A stretch of DNA of 64,000 bases from Lolium rigidum (taxonomy: Eukaryota; Streptophyta; Magnoliopsida; Poales; Poaceae), in assembly GCF_022539505.1 (NCBI RefSeq), contig NC_061510.1, positions 39,333,047 to 39,397,046 of the forward strand. Direction: 5' to 3'. The stretch's first letter is position 1; every line of letters begins with the position of its first letter. The notes below the pieces were generated by a model that saw only the letters and a program-made list of their open reading frames with translations, was not told the origin of the DNA and made no database searches. This document shows positions 22,780 to 34,573 of this stretch, one piece after another. The position numbers and the translations under genes were made by a program.

Positions 22780-23110
22780 TGCATTACCAAAAAACGAGAC
22801 TTCGCTTTTATGGAAATTAATGTTTAGACCAGTAAGCTGCTAAAAATACACAAAATAAATTTTAGATTCATAGCACTCTCTAAACTATCCTCAAACATGA
22901 AAATTGTATCGTCTGCATACTGTACAATAGCTACTCCATCATCAAGCAGATCAGTTGCTAGCCCAGTAATTAAAAAACTTTCTTGAGCTCTTTTGATTTA
23001 CAGAGCCAAGACTTGAGCGGCAATGTTAAACAAGAGAGGAGAGAAAGGGCCCCTTGCCTTAGACTCTTTCTAGTTTAAAAATAAAGTCCCATCCTTTGAC
23101 TTGCTTCGAA
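22780..23110 (-). pseudogene. LINE reverse transcriptase fragment
   Basis: On the minus strand, translation gives fragments including GPLSPLLFNIAAQVLAL, then DLLDDGVAIVQYADDTIF with the catalytic YADD box of reverse transcriptase, then a stretch ending in IKAKSRFLVM. This is the palm region of a plant non-LTR retrotransposon. In-frame stops and the short length show it is a relic. The rest of the element is not adjacent. Confidence 0.8.
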
Positions 23111-24152
23111 AAAAATGATGTGCAAACTCACAAAGTAGCATCTGAACGACACATTGCTTCTCCCCACTAATTGCTGATGTTTTTTAGATTTATTTTAGAC
23201 TACCCACAATAATGATCATAGATAGTATCATGCATGAACAAAAAAACTAATGTGGCACCGCAAGTAAAAAAAATAAAGATGGAAGAGAGAACAGTAGTAT
23301 CACAAGTAGATACCTTATCATAACCCGTAGTACTAGAAAATTTAGAAAATATATCATGTACATAGATTTGTATTAAAATTTACAAATTATATATCGTCGA
23401 CACTAAATAACGTCTAGATACATCAAAATTTAAATATATAGATACTGGTCATGATACCAGTTTTAGTGAGTCTGCACTCACTAATTAATGACGTGATTTT
23501 CTTGTAAATAGTTGGTGTATTAAGACCCATTTAAAAGGGGAGAAGACGATGGATAGAATAGAATCCAGCTGTATGGCAGCGCGGGGGGCGGCGTTTGCGG
23601 TGCGCCGCCGGTGGATTCGCGAATCCAGACCTGACGTGTCAGTAAATCTCCCCCTTTTCCCCGGACGTGGATCCTCCGCAACCTCGCAGCCGTCAGCTCC
23701 CCATCGGACGGCCCTCCTAGTCCCAATGTGCGTCAGCCGAGCAGGCAGACGCCAGCGCGAGGAACTTTAGAGCGGCGCGGGGCCCGCGAGCGACGCCAGC
23801 CGTCGATCTGGAAGGATTGGACGGCGCTGCCCTCAACTCATCGCTGGGTCTGGGTGCGGGTGCGGCTTCCCCTTTTGTGCCCCACCACCGGCGCGGCAGG
23901 GGTCCTCCGCTTCCAGTCCGCCCGTGGCAAGGCAAGGAAGACGGGTAGGGAAGAGCAGCGCAGCGAGCCGCCGCGCCGCACCACCTCCTCCCGCCGCCCC
24001 GATCCGATCGCCCGCCGCCGCGGCAATATTTGGAACCCTCCCCGCCGATCGCCCCATGCCGCACCACTGACCTATCCCCCCGCCGCCGCCGCCATCTCCG
24101 TCGCCGTCGCAGCCTGTATCTGAGTTCCCCGCCCCGCCCGATCGGATAGATC
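23111..24152 (+). promoter_or_regulatory. Upstream region and 5' leader of the LARP1-type gene
   Basis: The left half (to about 23510) is AT-rich and resembles decayed MITE sequence. From about 23560 the sequence becomes strongly GC-rich with CCGCC repeats, typical of promoter and 5' leader sequence of Poaceae housekeeping genes. No TATA box is apparent. Long open frames here are compositional. Confidence 0.5.
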
Positions 24153-27100
24153 ATGGCTTCCGCCGCTGAGCCGCGCGCGGCCGTCGCTGGCGCGGGGTCG
24201 CCGCCCCCGTCCCTCAGCCCCGTCGCCGCCAAGCGGGCCTGGAAGCGCCCGGAGAACGGGCCGGCGCCGGTCCTTGCGGCGCCAGGGAACCCCATCATGG
24301 ACGCCGAATCCTGGCCGGCGCTGCCCGGCCAGCTCCCTCCCGCGCCGACCACGCCGCCCAAGGCGTCCCCTAAGGCCACCGCTCCTCCCCCTGTGCGTTT
24401 CAGTTTTTTGATTCAGTTAGTTTAGTTGTATTTCGTCTCAGTACTTGATTCGTTATATTATTATCGGGATTTCGATTCCGTCTAATCAGTGGTTGATTCA
24501 TCTTGTATTATCGGGATTTCGATTTCGCCTCAGTGTTTGATGATCAAACTTAGATCCATCTAGTACCCTGTCAGTTTGATTATGTACCTTCTGACGAGAT
24601 CGTGCTTTCCTGTTGTGGGGGTTAATGGTCACAGGAGGCAGCGATCGCACCGGTCTCACTGGGCAACTCTGGCGTCAAGGATGGTGATGAAGCACTGCTG
24701 CGCGGTCCACCTGTTCGGCGTGCTCTGGTGATGCCAGCAGGCGATGGGCTCGTGACGCGTGCCCCTGCTCCAGAGCTATCCCCAGTGTACTCGCCTACTG
24801 CCCGGAGCAATGGTGGTGGGCTGGTCATGCCTGCACGTGATGGGCTGGTGGCGCGTGCCCCTGCTCCAGAGCTATCCCCAGTGTACTCGCCCAATGGCCG
24901 GAGCAATGGCGGTGGGCTGGTGATGCCTGCAGGTGATGGGCTGGTGGCGCGTGCCCCTGCCCCAGAGCTATCCCCGGTGTACTCGCCTAATGGCCGGAGC
25001 AATGGTGGCGGTGATCATAATCAGAATGGCCGTTTTGGTTCCCATCCCCATGGCCGAAACGGCAGCTATGGTGGGGGGAACAGAAGGGGCAATGGTGGTC
25101 GGCATGGACACGAGCACCATGGAGGGTTTGATGGGCAACGGCGTGGCGGTGGACGCAGGGATGGACATGGACCAGGGCATCAGCAGCGTAATCACCAGCC
25201 ATCGTACATCAGGGCTCCTTCTCCTCCACTGGCTGTTATAGCGGCGGCACCTCCTCCGCCACCATTTGTTGGCTCTGCTAATCCACAGACACCGCCTTAT
25301 GGGGCACCTATGGGCTTCCCTGGTATGCCATGCATGTCGTTTGTGAGAAAATGCCATTGTTATATTGTTATTATGTTGCCATAACCTTGCTATGTTTTGA
25401 ATTGCAGACATGTCACCTCATCTTTACTATTTTGCCGTGCCCACCTCGGATGGTCTTCAAGCCCTTCCGTTTGTGCCTCCCCCGCCAACCCCTCCAGCCA
25501 TGTTAATTTCTCCATTGGAACAACTCCAAAGGGAGCTACTGGTGCAGATAGAATACTACTTTAGGTAGTTACTCATGCATATCTGTGAGAAACACTTTGG
25601 TGACCACCAAGATCATTTTATTGAGCTGCTTGTTCAATTTTTGCAGTGATGAAAATTTGTGCAAGGACATTTACCTGCGACAACATATGGATGGCCAGGG
25701 CTGGGTGCCAGTATCATTGATTGCTGGCTTTAACCAGGTCAGTTTGTAGGTTCTCCATGTTGCTTTCTTGCTATAATCAGTAATCTGATAAGAATTTCTT
25801 TCAATGGCTAAATATGAAATCCTTCAGTAACCTACTAATGTTCTGGTCACTTTCTTCAGTTATTTGATTACCTCTCGGATGAGAAACACAGTTGGTACAT
25901 AGCAGTTTTGATCCTTTTAAACTGAATTTCTGGATAGCCATTTTGCTGTTAACTGGAATCATATGCACAGTACTGGTGTGGTTGATATAACTTAAGAAAA
26001 CTAGTTTACACATTGCCTGAAAGTTTAGTCTCGGCAGAATTTGGTTCCTGCACATCTTTAAAGTAGACATATCTGTTTCAAGTTATCTTTAAGATATGTC
26101 TTCCTCTCTAACCTGAGCAGTGTAAGCTTTTGGGTTATGAGAAGAGACATACAGTACTTTTTAGATATGCAAGGATGGTACTATCTGTTTTAAATTTAAT
26201 TTTTTAATCTACCATAGCCGGTCATTTATATCCTGTGTAATCTTGCTGTTCATGAGACGTCAGCCATACACAAGCTGCATGGACGCTTCTAAGTAACATG
26301 AAATAAAGAGCCCCAGCCTATGCACTTAACTTGGTGCACATTGTGCTGCAATGCTTTTTTTTATGGGAGCCCTTCTAGTTTTTCATCCAAATGCATAAAC
26401 TGTACTTTTGTGTCTTTCATCTGCTTTTGGCCCTTTTGTTCTGTTACTAAAATTGCTCTCTCCATTCAGAAGTCAAAATTATTGGTCATCTTAGGATGTC
26501 TGCAGTCAGCATGTTGGAACTTGGTCCACTAGTTTGTGGGGAGCAATAGGGATGACCATACAAAAATGAAAAATCATTGGTTCTTGGTTCTGTTTGGATG
26601 TTAGAGTTGGATTGAGTTTTTTTTTTCAACTGAGTTTAATTGAGTTTGTGGAAGCAGAGGGAGTACCTCATTGTGTCATCTTATGACTAGCAATTATGCC
26701 CTATGTAGAAAAGAATCTCCTTAAGTCTTTTTTTGGGGGTTCTCTAGCGCCCTTGCCCCTCTTTCTCTAAGAGTGGATCATGAGACGCTTGCTATAAACA
26801 TACCACTCCGAAAGTGGCTAGCTCATTTTGATTGGAGAGCTAAGAAAGGGTTCCATCAAGATTTGTGCTGGAGCATGTCTTAATATTATATTAAATGGGT
26901 ACTGCCAACTTGCCAAGTAAATGTGGTGTCTATGCTAAGGATAACATAGCAAAACAACCCTACCCTGAATATTCAACACTGTATCTTGCTCTTTTTTGTA
27001 CGACAAAGACAGATGGCTCACCTACATTGTTTTGCGCAGGTCCAAAAGTTCCTACACCGTATTGGGCAAGTAAAAAAGCTGGCTGATAATATACAGTTTA

Positions 27101-29227
27101 TCTTGGATACAATTCTGCTATCTACTGTGGTGGAAGTACAGGTAATCAACCTTTGACTTCGTTAACCATTGATGTGCCTTCGATGAAAAATCCCAGCCTT
27201 GTTTGCCACATGAACATGCTATAAAATGTAAACGATGGACTAAACACAATTTATATAAAAAAAATGCTGGATCTTTTAGAAGGTTAATCACTGGTTTCTT
27301 TATATCAGAGTGTATGCTTTTATAGAATGAATGTTCCAACTTCCAAGGATCAAACCTTCTGTTTCCAAACTTACCTGTCTATAATGTAGATACTTTGATT
27401 TGGATTCAAAATTCCGTTCCACCTCGAAAAAAAGAATTCCGTTCCAAAGTTTGTATATCCTTCTTCGATTACAACCTACTTCCTCCATTTGTAAATACAT
27501 GTCTTTCCAGAAAGAGTCTAGTCAAAATATTGTAATTTTGACTAACTACTATTCACCAAATATTTAGATTGGTAAGGTGAAAATAATACTCCCTCCGGTT
27601 CATATTAATTGACTCTAAAATGGATGTATCTAGACATATTTTAGTTCTAGATACATCCATATTGAAGTCAATTAATATGAATCGGAGGAAGTAACAAACA
27701 TTTCCCTGTGTGTCTATTAGCGGAATATTATTTCAGTTAATATTAGGCATATAATTCTGTCGATCATTTTGAAGAAAATGAGGCTTCACATTACATTTAT
27801 TGTCATGTTCTCTTTTTGCCCTCAATTATCTCCTCTCTTCGACGCTTATGATCAATCATCCACACTTATCTCTCTTATTCGCAAGGCATTATTATTATGG
27901 ATTGCATAGTTATTTTCCTCTACTATTCTTTACTTTCTAAGTGTCATGGCTTTTGTAATCTAGGTGTTGAACCTTAATGTTGGATTGTTTCTTGAGTGAT
28001 CATCAGAAAGAGAAATAATATAGTAAAACAGAGATGTGTTTGATTTGGATAAGAGTTGGAGATTGTGTCCAACTTGGCAATCATCACGATCGTCCTAGTC
28101 ATCTTAGATAAAAAGGACTAGTTGTACTCATTTGAGGGAGCAAGAATTAGGTTGCCTCCCATGGCAAGAGCCTTCTCTCTCCCTCTACAAAACAACCCCA
28201 TGATATCACATAACACCACATCGGTAAGTAACGTACATGAATGGAACATGGACATGATGCATTCTTCATTAAGTATTGACAGTTAATCACACAAATTGTT
28301 CTTTAAGTGATTTATATCATGGCATATTAGTACCCTAAAGGATCGTATATTTCAGTAAGCTGCCTTTCTATTTCTTCACACCCGAATGAAGCACCATGGC
28401 CTCACTTGCAAAGTTCCTTTGGTTAATTAGAATATGTTGATTACAACAAGTACAATGTAAACCGTGGATATCAGAGGTCTAATCTCTTAATTCCATTCAA
28501 ATCATCCCTAGTTAACCCACTATTTTCCATGGACACAATTTAAGTTGCCATTTGGCATGTCAGCTTCGATACCGCAACAATTGTAGCTTAGCGTTACAAA
28601 TCTCATGAAATAAGATGAATTACAATGAAATCGTTGCTTTCTCAGTCATTTATTTATAATACTCCCTCCATCCCATGAAAGTTGTCTTGGATTTATCAAA
28701 ATTTAGATGTATCTAGACACTATCTAGTGTGTGGATACATCCAACTTTTGACAAATACACGACAAGTTTCATGGGCGGGAGTATTACATACTCACTTTTG
28801 CTTGAGAGAAACTTGAATATGACTACTTTCTTATCTAACCGTCACTCCACACTTCTCACTGAAAGGCTTAACCTCTTTTATGTTTGGTATGTTTGGTCAG
28901 GGTGACAAAATACGGAGGCGTGCAAGATGGGAGATGTGGTTGCTTCGGAGATCAAATTATTCTGCTGGAAATTCTTCTGGTTTATTTTCCCCTGTGACAT
29001 CCAACATTGACACATTGACATCTCAGTTTCAATCCGTTGGACTTGAGGGGACAACATACCATCCTAGTATGCAAGGAATGCCCGGTGGAGCTCTCCTTAC
29101 TAGGTCAACAACTTCTGCTAGTATAGGCTATCAAGCACCTACCTTCGAAGGACTTCACAGCAATGGGAGTGGACCCATTTTTGGGCAGAACACCGCAAGA
29201 AGTTTACTCCGGAGCGATACCTTTTGA
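24153..29227 (+). CDS. LARP1: La-related protein 1 (LARP1 family) RNA-binding protein, six exons
   Basis: Exons: 24153-24392, 24635-25322, 25408-25564, 25647-25737, 27040-27141, 28901-29227 (1605 bases, 534 residues). LARP1 proteins bind mRNA through a La motif and act in mRNA stability and translation control in the cytosol. The La motif spans about residues 347-432, with VQIEYYFSDENLCKD, GWVPVSLIAGFNQV and a stretch from QFILDTILLSTVVEVQ to GDKIRRR. The N terminus has the AESWPAL motif common to plant LARP1 proteins. Exon 2 is low complexity: three 32-residue repeats (111-206), then a Gly/Arg/His-rich RGG-like part and a Pro-rich linker. The protein ends about 100 residues after the La motif with no DM15 region, so it resembles the shorter plant LARP1b/c forms. 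Introns 4 and 5 are long (1.3 and 1.8 kb); intron 5 carries MITEs. Confidence 0.93.
24725..25012 (+). repeat. Three in-frame 96-bp tandem repeats in exon 2 of the LARP1-type gene
   Basis: Units lie at 24725-24820, 24821-24916 and 24917-25012. Each encodes 32 residues with DGLV(T/A)RAPAPELSPVYSP followed by a Ser-Asn-Gly-Gly-Gly end. The DNA copies are about 93-97% alike by eye, so the duplications are recent, and the frame is kept. Confidence 0.95.
27589..27691. mobile_element. Stowaway MITE in intron 5 of the LARP1-type gene
   Basis: The 103-bp element starts CTCCCTCCGGTTCATATT and ends AATATGAATCGGAGGAAG. It is almost perfectly palindromic and flanked by TA on both sides (27587-27588, 27692-27693). 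These are the marks of Triticeae Stowaway elements mobilised by Tc1/mariner transposases. Confidence 0.92.
28662..28781. mobile_element. Second Stowaway MITE in intron 5 of the LARP1-type gene
   Basis: A 120-bp element begins CTCCCTCCATCCCATGAAA and ends TTTCATGGGCGGGAG, with TA on both sides. The inner arms, AGATGTATCTAGACAC and GTGTGTGGATACATC, also pair. It lies 120 bases before the final exon's splice acceptor. Confidence 0.92.
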
Positions 29228-30180
29228 GATTATACCCAAGAGAGTACAGTGGCATGCCGAGTTTTCAGTGTTTACGGCACGCTTGCCTGGATGAGGATGA
29301 AGATGATTGTTCAAAAAAAGGATTTGAAAAAAATATCAAAACCCCAAAAAAAGATAGTAGAGATAGTAATACACAAAAAAATAAAAAAAAAAATCTGAAA
29401 ACTATAAAAAAAAATAGTAGATGGAACTTCTGAATTTTAGTTGTTGAGCTTTTTTCTTTTTGGAGATGTGTTATTATATGTCATGTTTCTGCTTGAATGA
29501 TGGACAGTTATTGTCTCTTTGTGTAAACCGAGTTATCCTAGATACTGGACATTGAAGACACAAAACTATATAAAAATGACATTACTTGTAGTGGTTTGTG
29601 TTTAGTTCGGTCATTTTATTCTCTCATATTGTTTATTCTGGTTTGAATTGCGTAGATCCTGAATGAATTCCAATGACGCCTTGTTATTATTAAGTTTCTT
29701 GACCCCTGCATTCTTGTTTTTTTACACCTTTACCATAGGGGAATTCCCTATGATGTAAATTTTATAAATATGGTAGAAAACACTTTACAGCGGCTCAAAG
29801 TCCCAAGGCCGAGAGATACATCAAGGGGGTCTCCACAACTGTTCAGCATGTTGTTAAAAGCCAACCCACCGCTTAAGGTCCCATTTTGGAGCTCAGTTTT
29901 TTTTGATATATTCCAGGAATACTTTAGTTTGTAAAAAAATGAAGCATTGAATAATTCAAAGCGTTTGGGTCTAAAAACATAAATACGGTAGTTTTGGAAA
30001 CCAAAGTATGTCCAAATCTTCAACTTTTTTGAAGTATTATAAACTTCAATCCCGACCTATTTTTTCCTAACCGAGACCTGCGGCCATGTCTTCCTCGTCA
30101 ATGAAAAAAGAAGCTGAGCAAGGAAAAGAAGGTTGGTTTTGCTTGCTGCGCTGAGCGAGCGGCTCAGCTGGGCAGCGGCG
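29228..30180 (+). other. 3' flank of the LARP1-type gene; A-rich stretch and unclassified sequence
   Basis: This holds the presumed 3' UTR, including an A-rich low-complexity stretch at 29313-29415 with repeated GATAGTA motifs, then AT-rich sequence with no frame or terminal repeat that I recognise. 29740-30050 may be an old transposon, but I cannot classify it. Confidence 0.4.
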
Positions 30181-30218
30181 CAGATCGAGGACCCTGGACT
30201 AAGCCACCGGGATTACTT

Positions 30219-30882
30219 TTGGGGGTGAATGAGATCAACGGCGTGAAAAGGAATCCTCTGTTTTGTCAACTCCCTACTGAAGTTCTCATCAAGGGCAAGC
30301 ATGCGTTGTATGGCGCTAACGATGACCCACGCTCTAAACCAAGAAAACCGCTAGCTAAAAGGTGGATGTTGCCACCACAAGGATGGGTCAAACTGAACGG
30401 TGATGGCTCCTTTAAGCTAGAGGTTGGCACATCCGATGCAGGCATGGTGCTAAGAGATGAGAAAGGACATGTGATCATGTCCGCCTGCCGTAGTTTGATC
30501 AATTGCGCTGATCCTATGGAGGCTGAAACATTGGCTTGCCATGAAGGCCTAATGTTGGCCTTGCATTGGAGTGGTAAGCCAATTCTTGTGAAACTTGACT
30601 GCTCAAATCTGGTGGATGCAATCATGGAGAAGTCTCAGGATCGTTCTTCACTCACGCACCTTATTTCGGAGATTAAAGTTTTAGTTAGTGGTAGTAGATT
30701 AATTTCCTTTGTAAAGGTGGATTAGTCATTGCCTCGCCAATTTCGCCAGAACGGAGGGAAGAACTGATACATGGTGTGGCACTGTAGCTCGGGACCTGAT
30801 TGCTTGGATCAGGTGCTCGATAATGACCTGCTTGTAATCCTTATGGAGTAATAAAATCCTCTTTTACCTGCAAAAAAAATGG
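30219..30882 (+). pseudogene. LINE 3' end with plant-type RNase H domain and poly-A tail
   Basis: An open frame encodes an RNase H (RVT_3-type) fold: WVKLNGDGSFKLEVGTSDAGMV with the first catalytic Asp, then DPMEAETLACHEGL with the Glu, then ILVKLDCSNLVDAI with the second Asp. The frame stops at 30725, but the conserved continuation SHCLANFARTEGRTDTW is readable in another frame from about 30724 to 30836. One frameshift therefore broke it. A short UTR with TAATAAAA and an A-run near 30874-30881 follow, as at the 3' end of a LINE. It has no N-terminal parts or reverse transcriptase, so it is a 5'-truncated copy rather than a host gene. Confidence 0.8.
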
Positions 30883-32152
30883 TTGCATACATGAATCCAG
30901 TGCAGAGTTATTGTGATTGGTTCGTCAACATGGTGGCTTTCACCTCCTGGTTGGATGCCCCGTTCGATTTTCCTCTTCCTGAAACTGATATACTACATAG
31001 TAGTGTGAACAGCAGCACGGAGTCAAGCCGACTCTGACATGGCATGGTCGATACAACACACGGAAATGTTCCTGCTTCCATTTCCACCGACGGCAGGGCG
31101 GCAAGCTGGATTCTATACCGGCAGGACTCACCTTGATAGTATAAGCAGGACATTACAAAGCCAAACTTTACTTTATAGACGTGTCAATTAGTTAGAGGTG
31201 AACCATTCAAAGTGAGCAACTCACTCTCAGCCATGCACGCACCTGTCAGACAAAATAGATCTTGCATCCAACGAAACAACTAGTCAGAGTTTCGGTAAAA
31301 CAGCTTTTCCCAAACACCTTGCATTTTTATTTTTTTGCCAAAACAGAAAAATGTTATGGTATTAAGAAACGGAAGTATTCCTTTCCCATTATACTAAAAT
31401 ACTTTACTTCAGTTTAGAAAAACTTTGCTGCCAAACTAAGCCAAGTGTTTTCATTCCTGCATTTCCGAGCAACTTGATCTGCTTCTTAGCAACATGGCAA
31501 TACAATAGCCCAGTTTGGAAATTGAGGGATTCTTTAACCGGAACTAGCGCAATGGTTTTCTTACATCGATCGGAAGCATTGCCAACACATAGGGATGCGC
31601 TACAGCAGTTTGCACTAGCGGTTTACACATAGGGTCACTTTGCCGGTGCCGCCTGCAGCCCTACCAACACAGAACAAACACTGCAATGGTCTGGTTTGGA
31701 GTACAAAACCATTAGCGGGAAAGGCTTTTGAACGACGAGGAGCAGCAGTGGGGGACCAACAAGGACTTGTGAACAGCACACTGAATGAATGTGGTGGAGT
31801 ACCTCTCCTCCAGTGCAGATAGCTGCCACGAGTATGTGGCTTCTTCCTGTAGCCCCACCGCAGGACGTCATACCTAGACAACTGATAAGCATATATACAC
31901 AAATCGTAAGAAAGAATATCAGAAGACACAGACGGATAGGTCGAACTGAAAACAGAACAGTGATGAAAGTAATGTGCTGAAGTGCATTTGAATGAAAAGC
32001 AAGATCGTATGAGATCATGTTAGGATCTATAGGCTAAGTTTTCCGTACATTCCTCTTATCTAGCTCTGAAAACTAAACATATGTGTGACCCATTTAAACA
32101 AAAAACATGAAAATTTGAACTGCCCCTAGGAACAGCCCAGATCTTCATACCT
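30883..32152. other. 3' flank of the F-box gene, no gene seen
   Basis: This 1.3-kb stretch between the LINE relic and the F-box stop codon has only short frames with no domain. It probably includes the F-box 3' UTR next to 32152. No repeat with clear termini was found. Confidence 0.4.
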
Positions 32153-34573
32153 CTAGTTTTCGCTGAAACCAGTACAGACAAAACTGAAACCTGCAAAGAT
32201 AAGGGAAGACACACAATTAATTTACAGAGAGCCTACTACAGCCAAAAGGGAATTTTCCATGACATAAGTAATACGGGAACATGTAAATTTGTTCTCAATA
32301 AGAGCTTCACTTGTAAGTTGCATATTTATATCCAAAATATTGTTAAGTGGTACTAACTTTCCTAATATAAGGTGATAAGTATTTTGGCTGCCTTTTGGTT
32401 ATTTGACATGGGCATTGGCACATAAAGGGATTCTGGTTATTTGACATGGGCATTGGCACATAAAGGGATTCAGAAACAATAACAGAGGGCACTGAGTTTG
32501 AATATGCACAGTAGACATGAGATCTCAAATGTCAACGAACAGTAAGGGGCAATAAGAATATGCTTATGTTAAGAAAAAGACAGTCGTTTGTATGAGCGGG
32601 ATCTGGATGACGCCATGCTCAATCAAAATGACTAGACAGAGGATATCATGTGTCTAATGGATGCTTGCTACCAATACAAAACAAAGGCGTTGCATTATTT
32701 CAATAAATTGCAACCAACATATAATGACATTACATGATAAACCGGCAAGTACTTGATGTTTAATTGCTACTAACTAATTTTTAAGCTACGAACTCATTTC
32801 TGCATTCATCATAGTTCAATGAAAAGTATAAACTGATAGTACTTCTTTTTTGGATAGTGCAAGGCAGTCGGAAACATGCATTGCGTTCTATTTCACTCTC
32901 TTCATGAAATATGGGGAGTTTCAGCCTTTCTCCACATACATGCACATTCCTAACGATATCTTCTTTTCTTTAGTTTGAGATTTTTTTTCATTACTTTGTT
33001 TAGAATGCATGAAACATATTAACAAAATACAGAAACAGAAGTACCATGAAGAGTGCCAACTCACATCCAGATCCAGAAATTTTGTTGGTATGTTGGATAT
33101 TAATTTGCTCAAGTCGTATGCCATAAGTAGTCAGGATCTTCAGAATTTTGTGAACACTCCTATCGAAATATACACATTTGATTTCAACTACCTTAAGACA
33201 GTCAGATGCGATTGACTGTCCCATTGGTTTGTATATGCCTTCTGTTTCCATTACATATGGACTTACCTAACATATACAAGATAATAGATCGATCAGTAAT
33301 CATGGTTGGTCAGTTAAATACACAATGCTATCCATCTTAAAACTCTATACCTTAGAAAGTTGAATAGTAAGCTTCTCTAAAATTGGTGAGTGTTGGAGAA
33401 AGCAAATCAATGCATTGTGGTCAGCAGCCAAACACCAGTTGTTGAGGAACAAAGTCTTTAACTTGGAAAATGTAGGACACCACTTCAAATCCCTGTTGAA
33501 AACAATCTAGGAAGTACAAAAGAGTTGGATCAAATAAGGAACCTTTTGATCTTTCAGATACAAAATGAAATATGCTTATGTGTGAGTCATATATAACTCA
33601 ACTGTAATTTGCTATGATTGATGGCCATGTGGCTGTTGGATGAGAATTGGTGGAAGGAAAATAATAGTAGGAACTGAGAGAGATGTAGTTGCAAACGTAC
33701 CACATCAGTACAAGCTGACAACTCCAAGTTTGTAGCTTCTGACAAACCTTTGAGAAACATGCAGCTGTCGCGGTCATAACCAGGCCCATAATAATCACGA
33801 CAACCATCACAATTACCACAACAATCAAACCGGTCATTTAAACATCGATCACTACAGATTCCGTTGAGTATAACAACTGCTCTTGCTAACGACGGCAAGC
33901 TTCCAAGCAATGGAATCCTTCCTTGGCATTCAATCAACTCGAGCGAAACGAGGCTTGGTAGAGAAATTAGAATGCGGGCATGATCAAAAGTATAGCAACG
34001 GGCCATGTGGAGATGTTTCAAGGATGGAGACACCAGCTGATTGACAAAAACATCGCAAACATCCATTCGCAGTTCCACCAATGCCGGACAGCCTGAAAAA
34101 TCAACGACGCTGTCGTTGACACGGACGCCGACAAGCTCTAACCTCGTGAGGTGCTGTGAAACCAGATGCAGATCAGAGAGTGGCGACGGCTCCTGGTCAA
34201 ACTCGATGACACCAAGCCGGAGGACCCGGGCACGGGGCACCACTTGCCACATCCAGTGGCTCGCGTGCCGCTCGTTAGCGGGCAGCTGCATGAACCCGTC
34301 GGCATCGAAATCAAAATCGCATGAATCCAGAGGCGCGTCGCCGCCGCCAGCGCACCGCAGGTGCAGCAGGTGGTCGACGAACTGGACGAACCTGTCGGCG
34401 CTGTCCCACCCCTTGGTGCCGGTGAAGCGGAGGGCGGGCACGGACCGCCAGACGCTGCGCCAGCGCCGGGCGAGCACGCACGTTCGCACCACCTCTTGAG
34501 CCGGCAGGGAGTGGAGCACGTGGTGGAGGACGTCCTCCGGGAGGGCGCTGATGCGATCCACCCCGCTCGCCAT
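32153..34573 (-). CDS. F-box/LRR protein with FBD-like C terminus, four exons
   Basis: Minus-strand exons are 34573-33701, 33506-33351, 33266-33065 and 32190-32153 (873+156+202+38 bases, 422 residues); all introns are GT-AG. The N terminus holds an F-box at about 5-50 (RISALPEDVLHHVLHSLPAQEVV, TCVLARRWRSVWRSVPAL), which would dock on SKP1 in an SCF ubiquitin ligase. Leucine-rich repeats follow (HLTRLELVGV, LVELRMDVCDV, SLKHLHMARC, SLVSLELIEC). A Cys-rich insert at 240-271 has seven Cys. Exon 2 gives FNRDLKWCPTFSKLKTL, and the FBD-like part in exon 3 has CLKVVEIKCVYFD. The last exon encodes only 12 residues plus part of a codon, ending CFSFVCTGFSEN, which matches the family's usual end as I remember it. 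The substrate is unknown. Confidence 0.88.
32397..32472. repeat. 38-bp tandem duplication in intron 3 of the F-box gene
   Basis: Two adjacent copies of a 38-bp unit starting GGTTATTTGACATGGGC are identical apart from the last base. It is a recent local duplication with no coding effect. Confidence 0.9.

Noticed and set aside
23717..24379. 220-codon minus-strand frame overlapping exon 1 of the LARP1-type gene
   Set aside because: It is antisense to a well-supported exon and GC-rich leader; a compositional shadow.
30219..30725. 168-codon RNase H-like frame considered as a host gene
   Set aside because: A frameshifted LINE-type continuation, A-tail and lack of a proper start point to a 5'-truncated LINE copy.
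32397..32472. Adjacent 38-bp repeat as a mobile-element footprint
   Set aside because: The copies are directly adjacent with nothing between them; a simple replication-slippage duplication explains it.
33000..33064. Reading F-box exon 3 through to the stop at 33000
   Set aside because: The added tail is hydrophobic and unlike the family, whereas splicing at 33064 to 32190 restores a plausible C terminus in phase.
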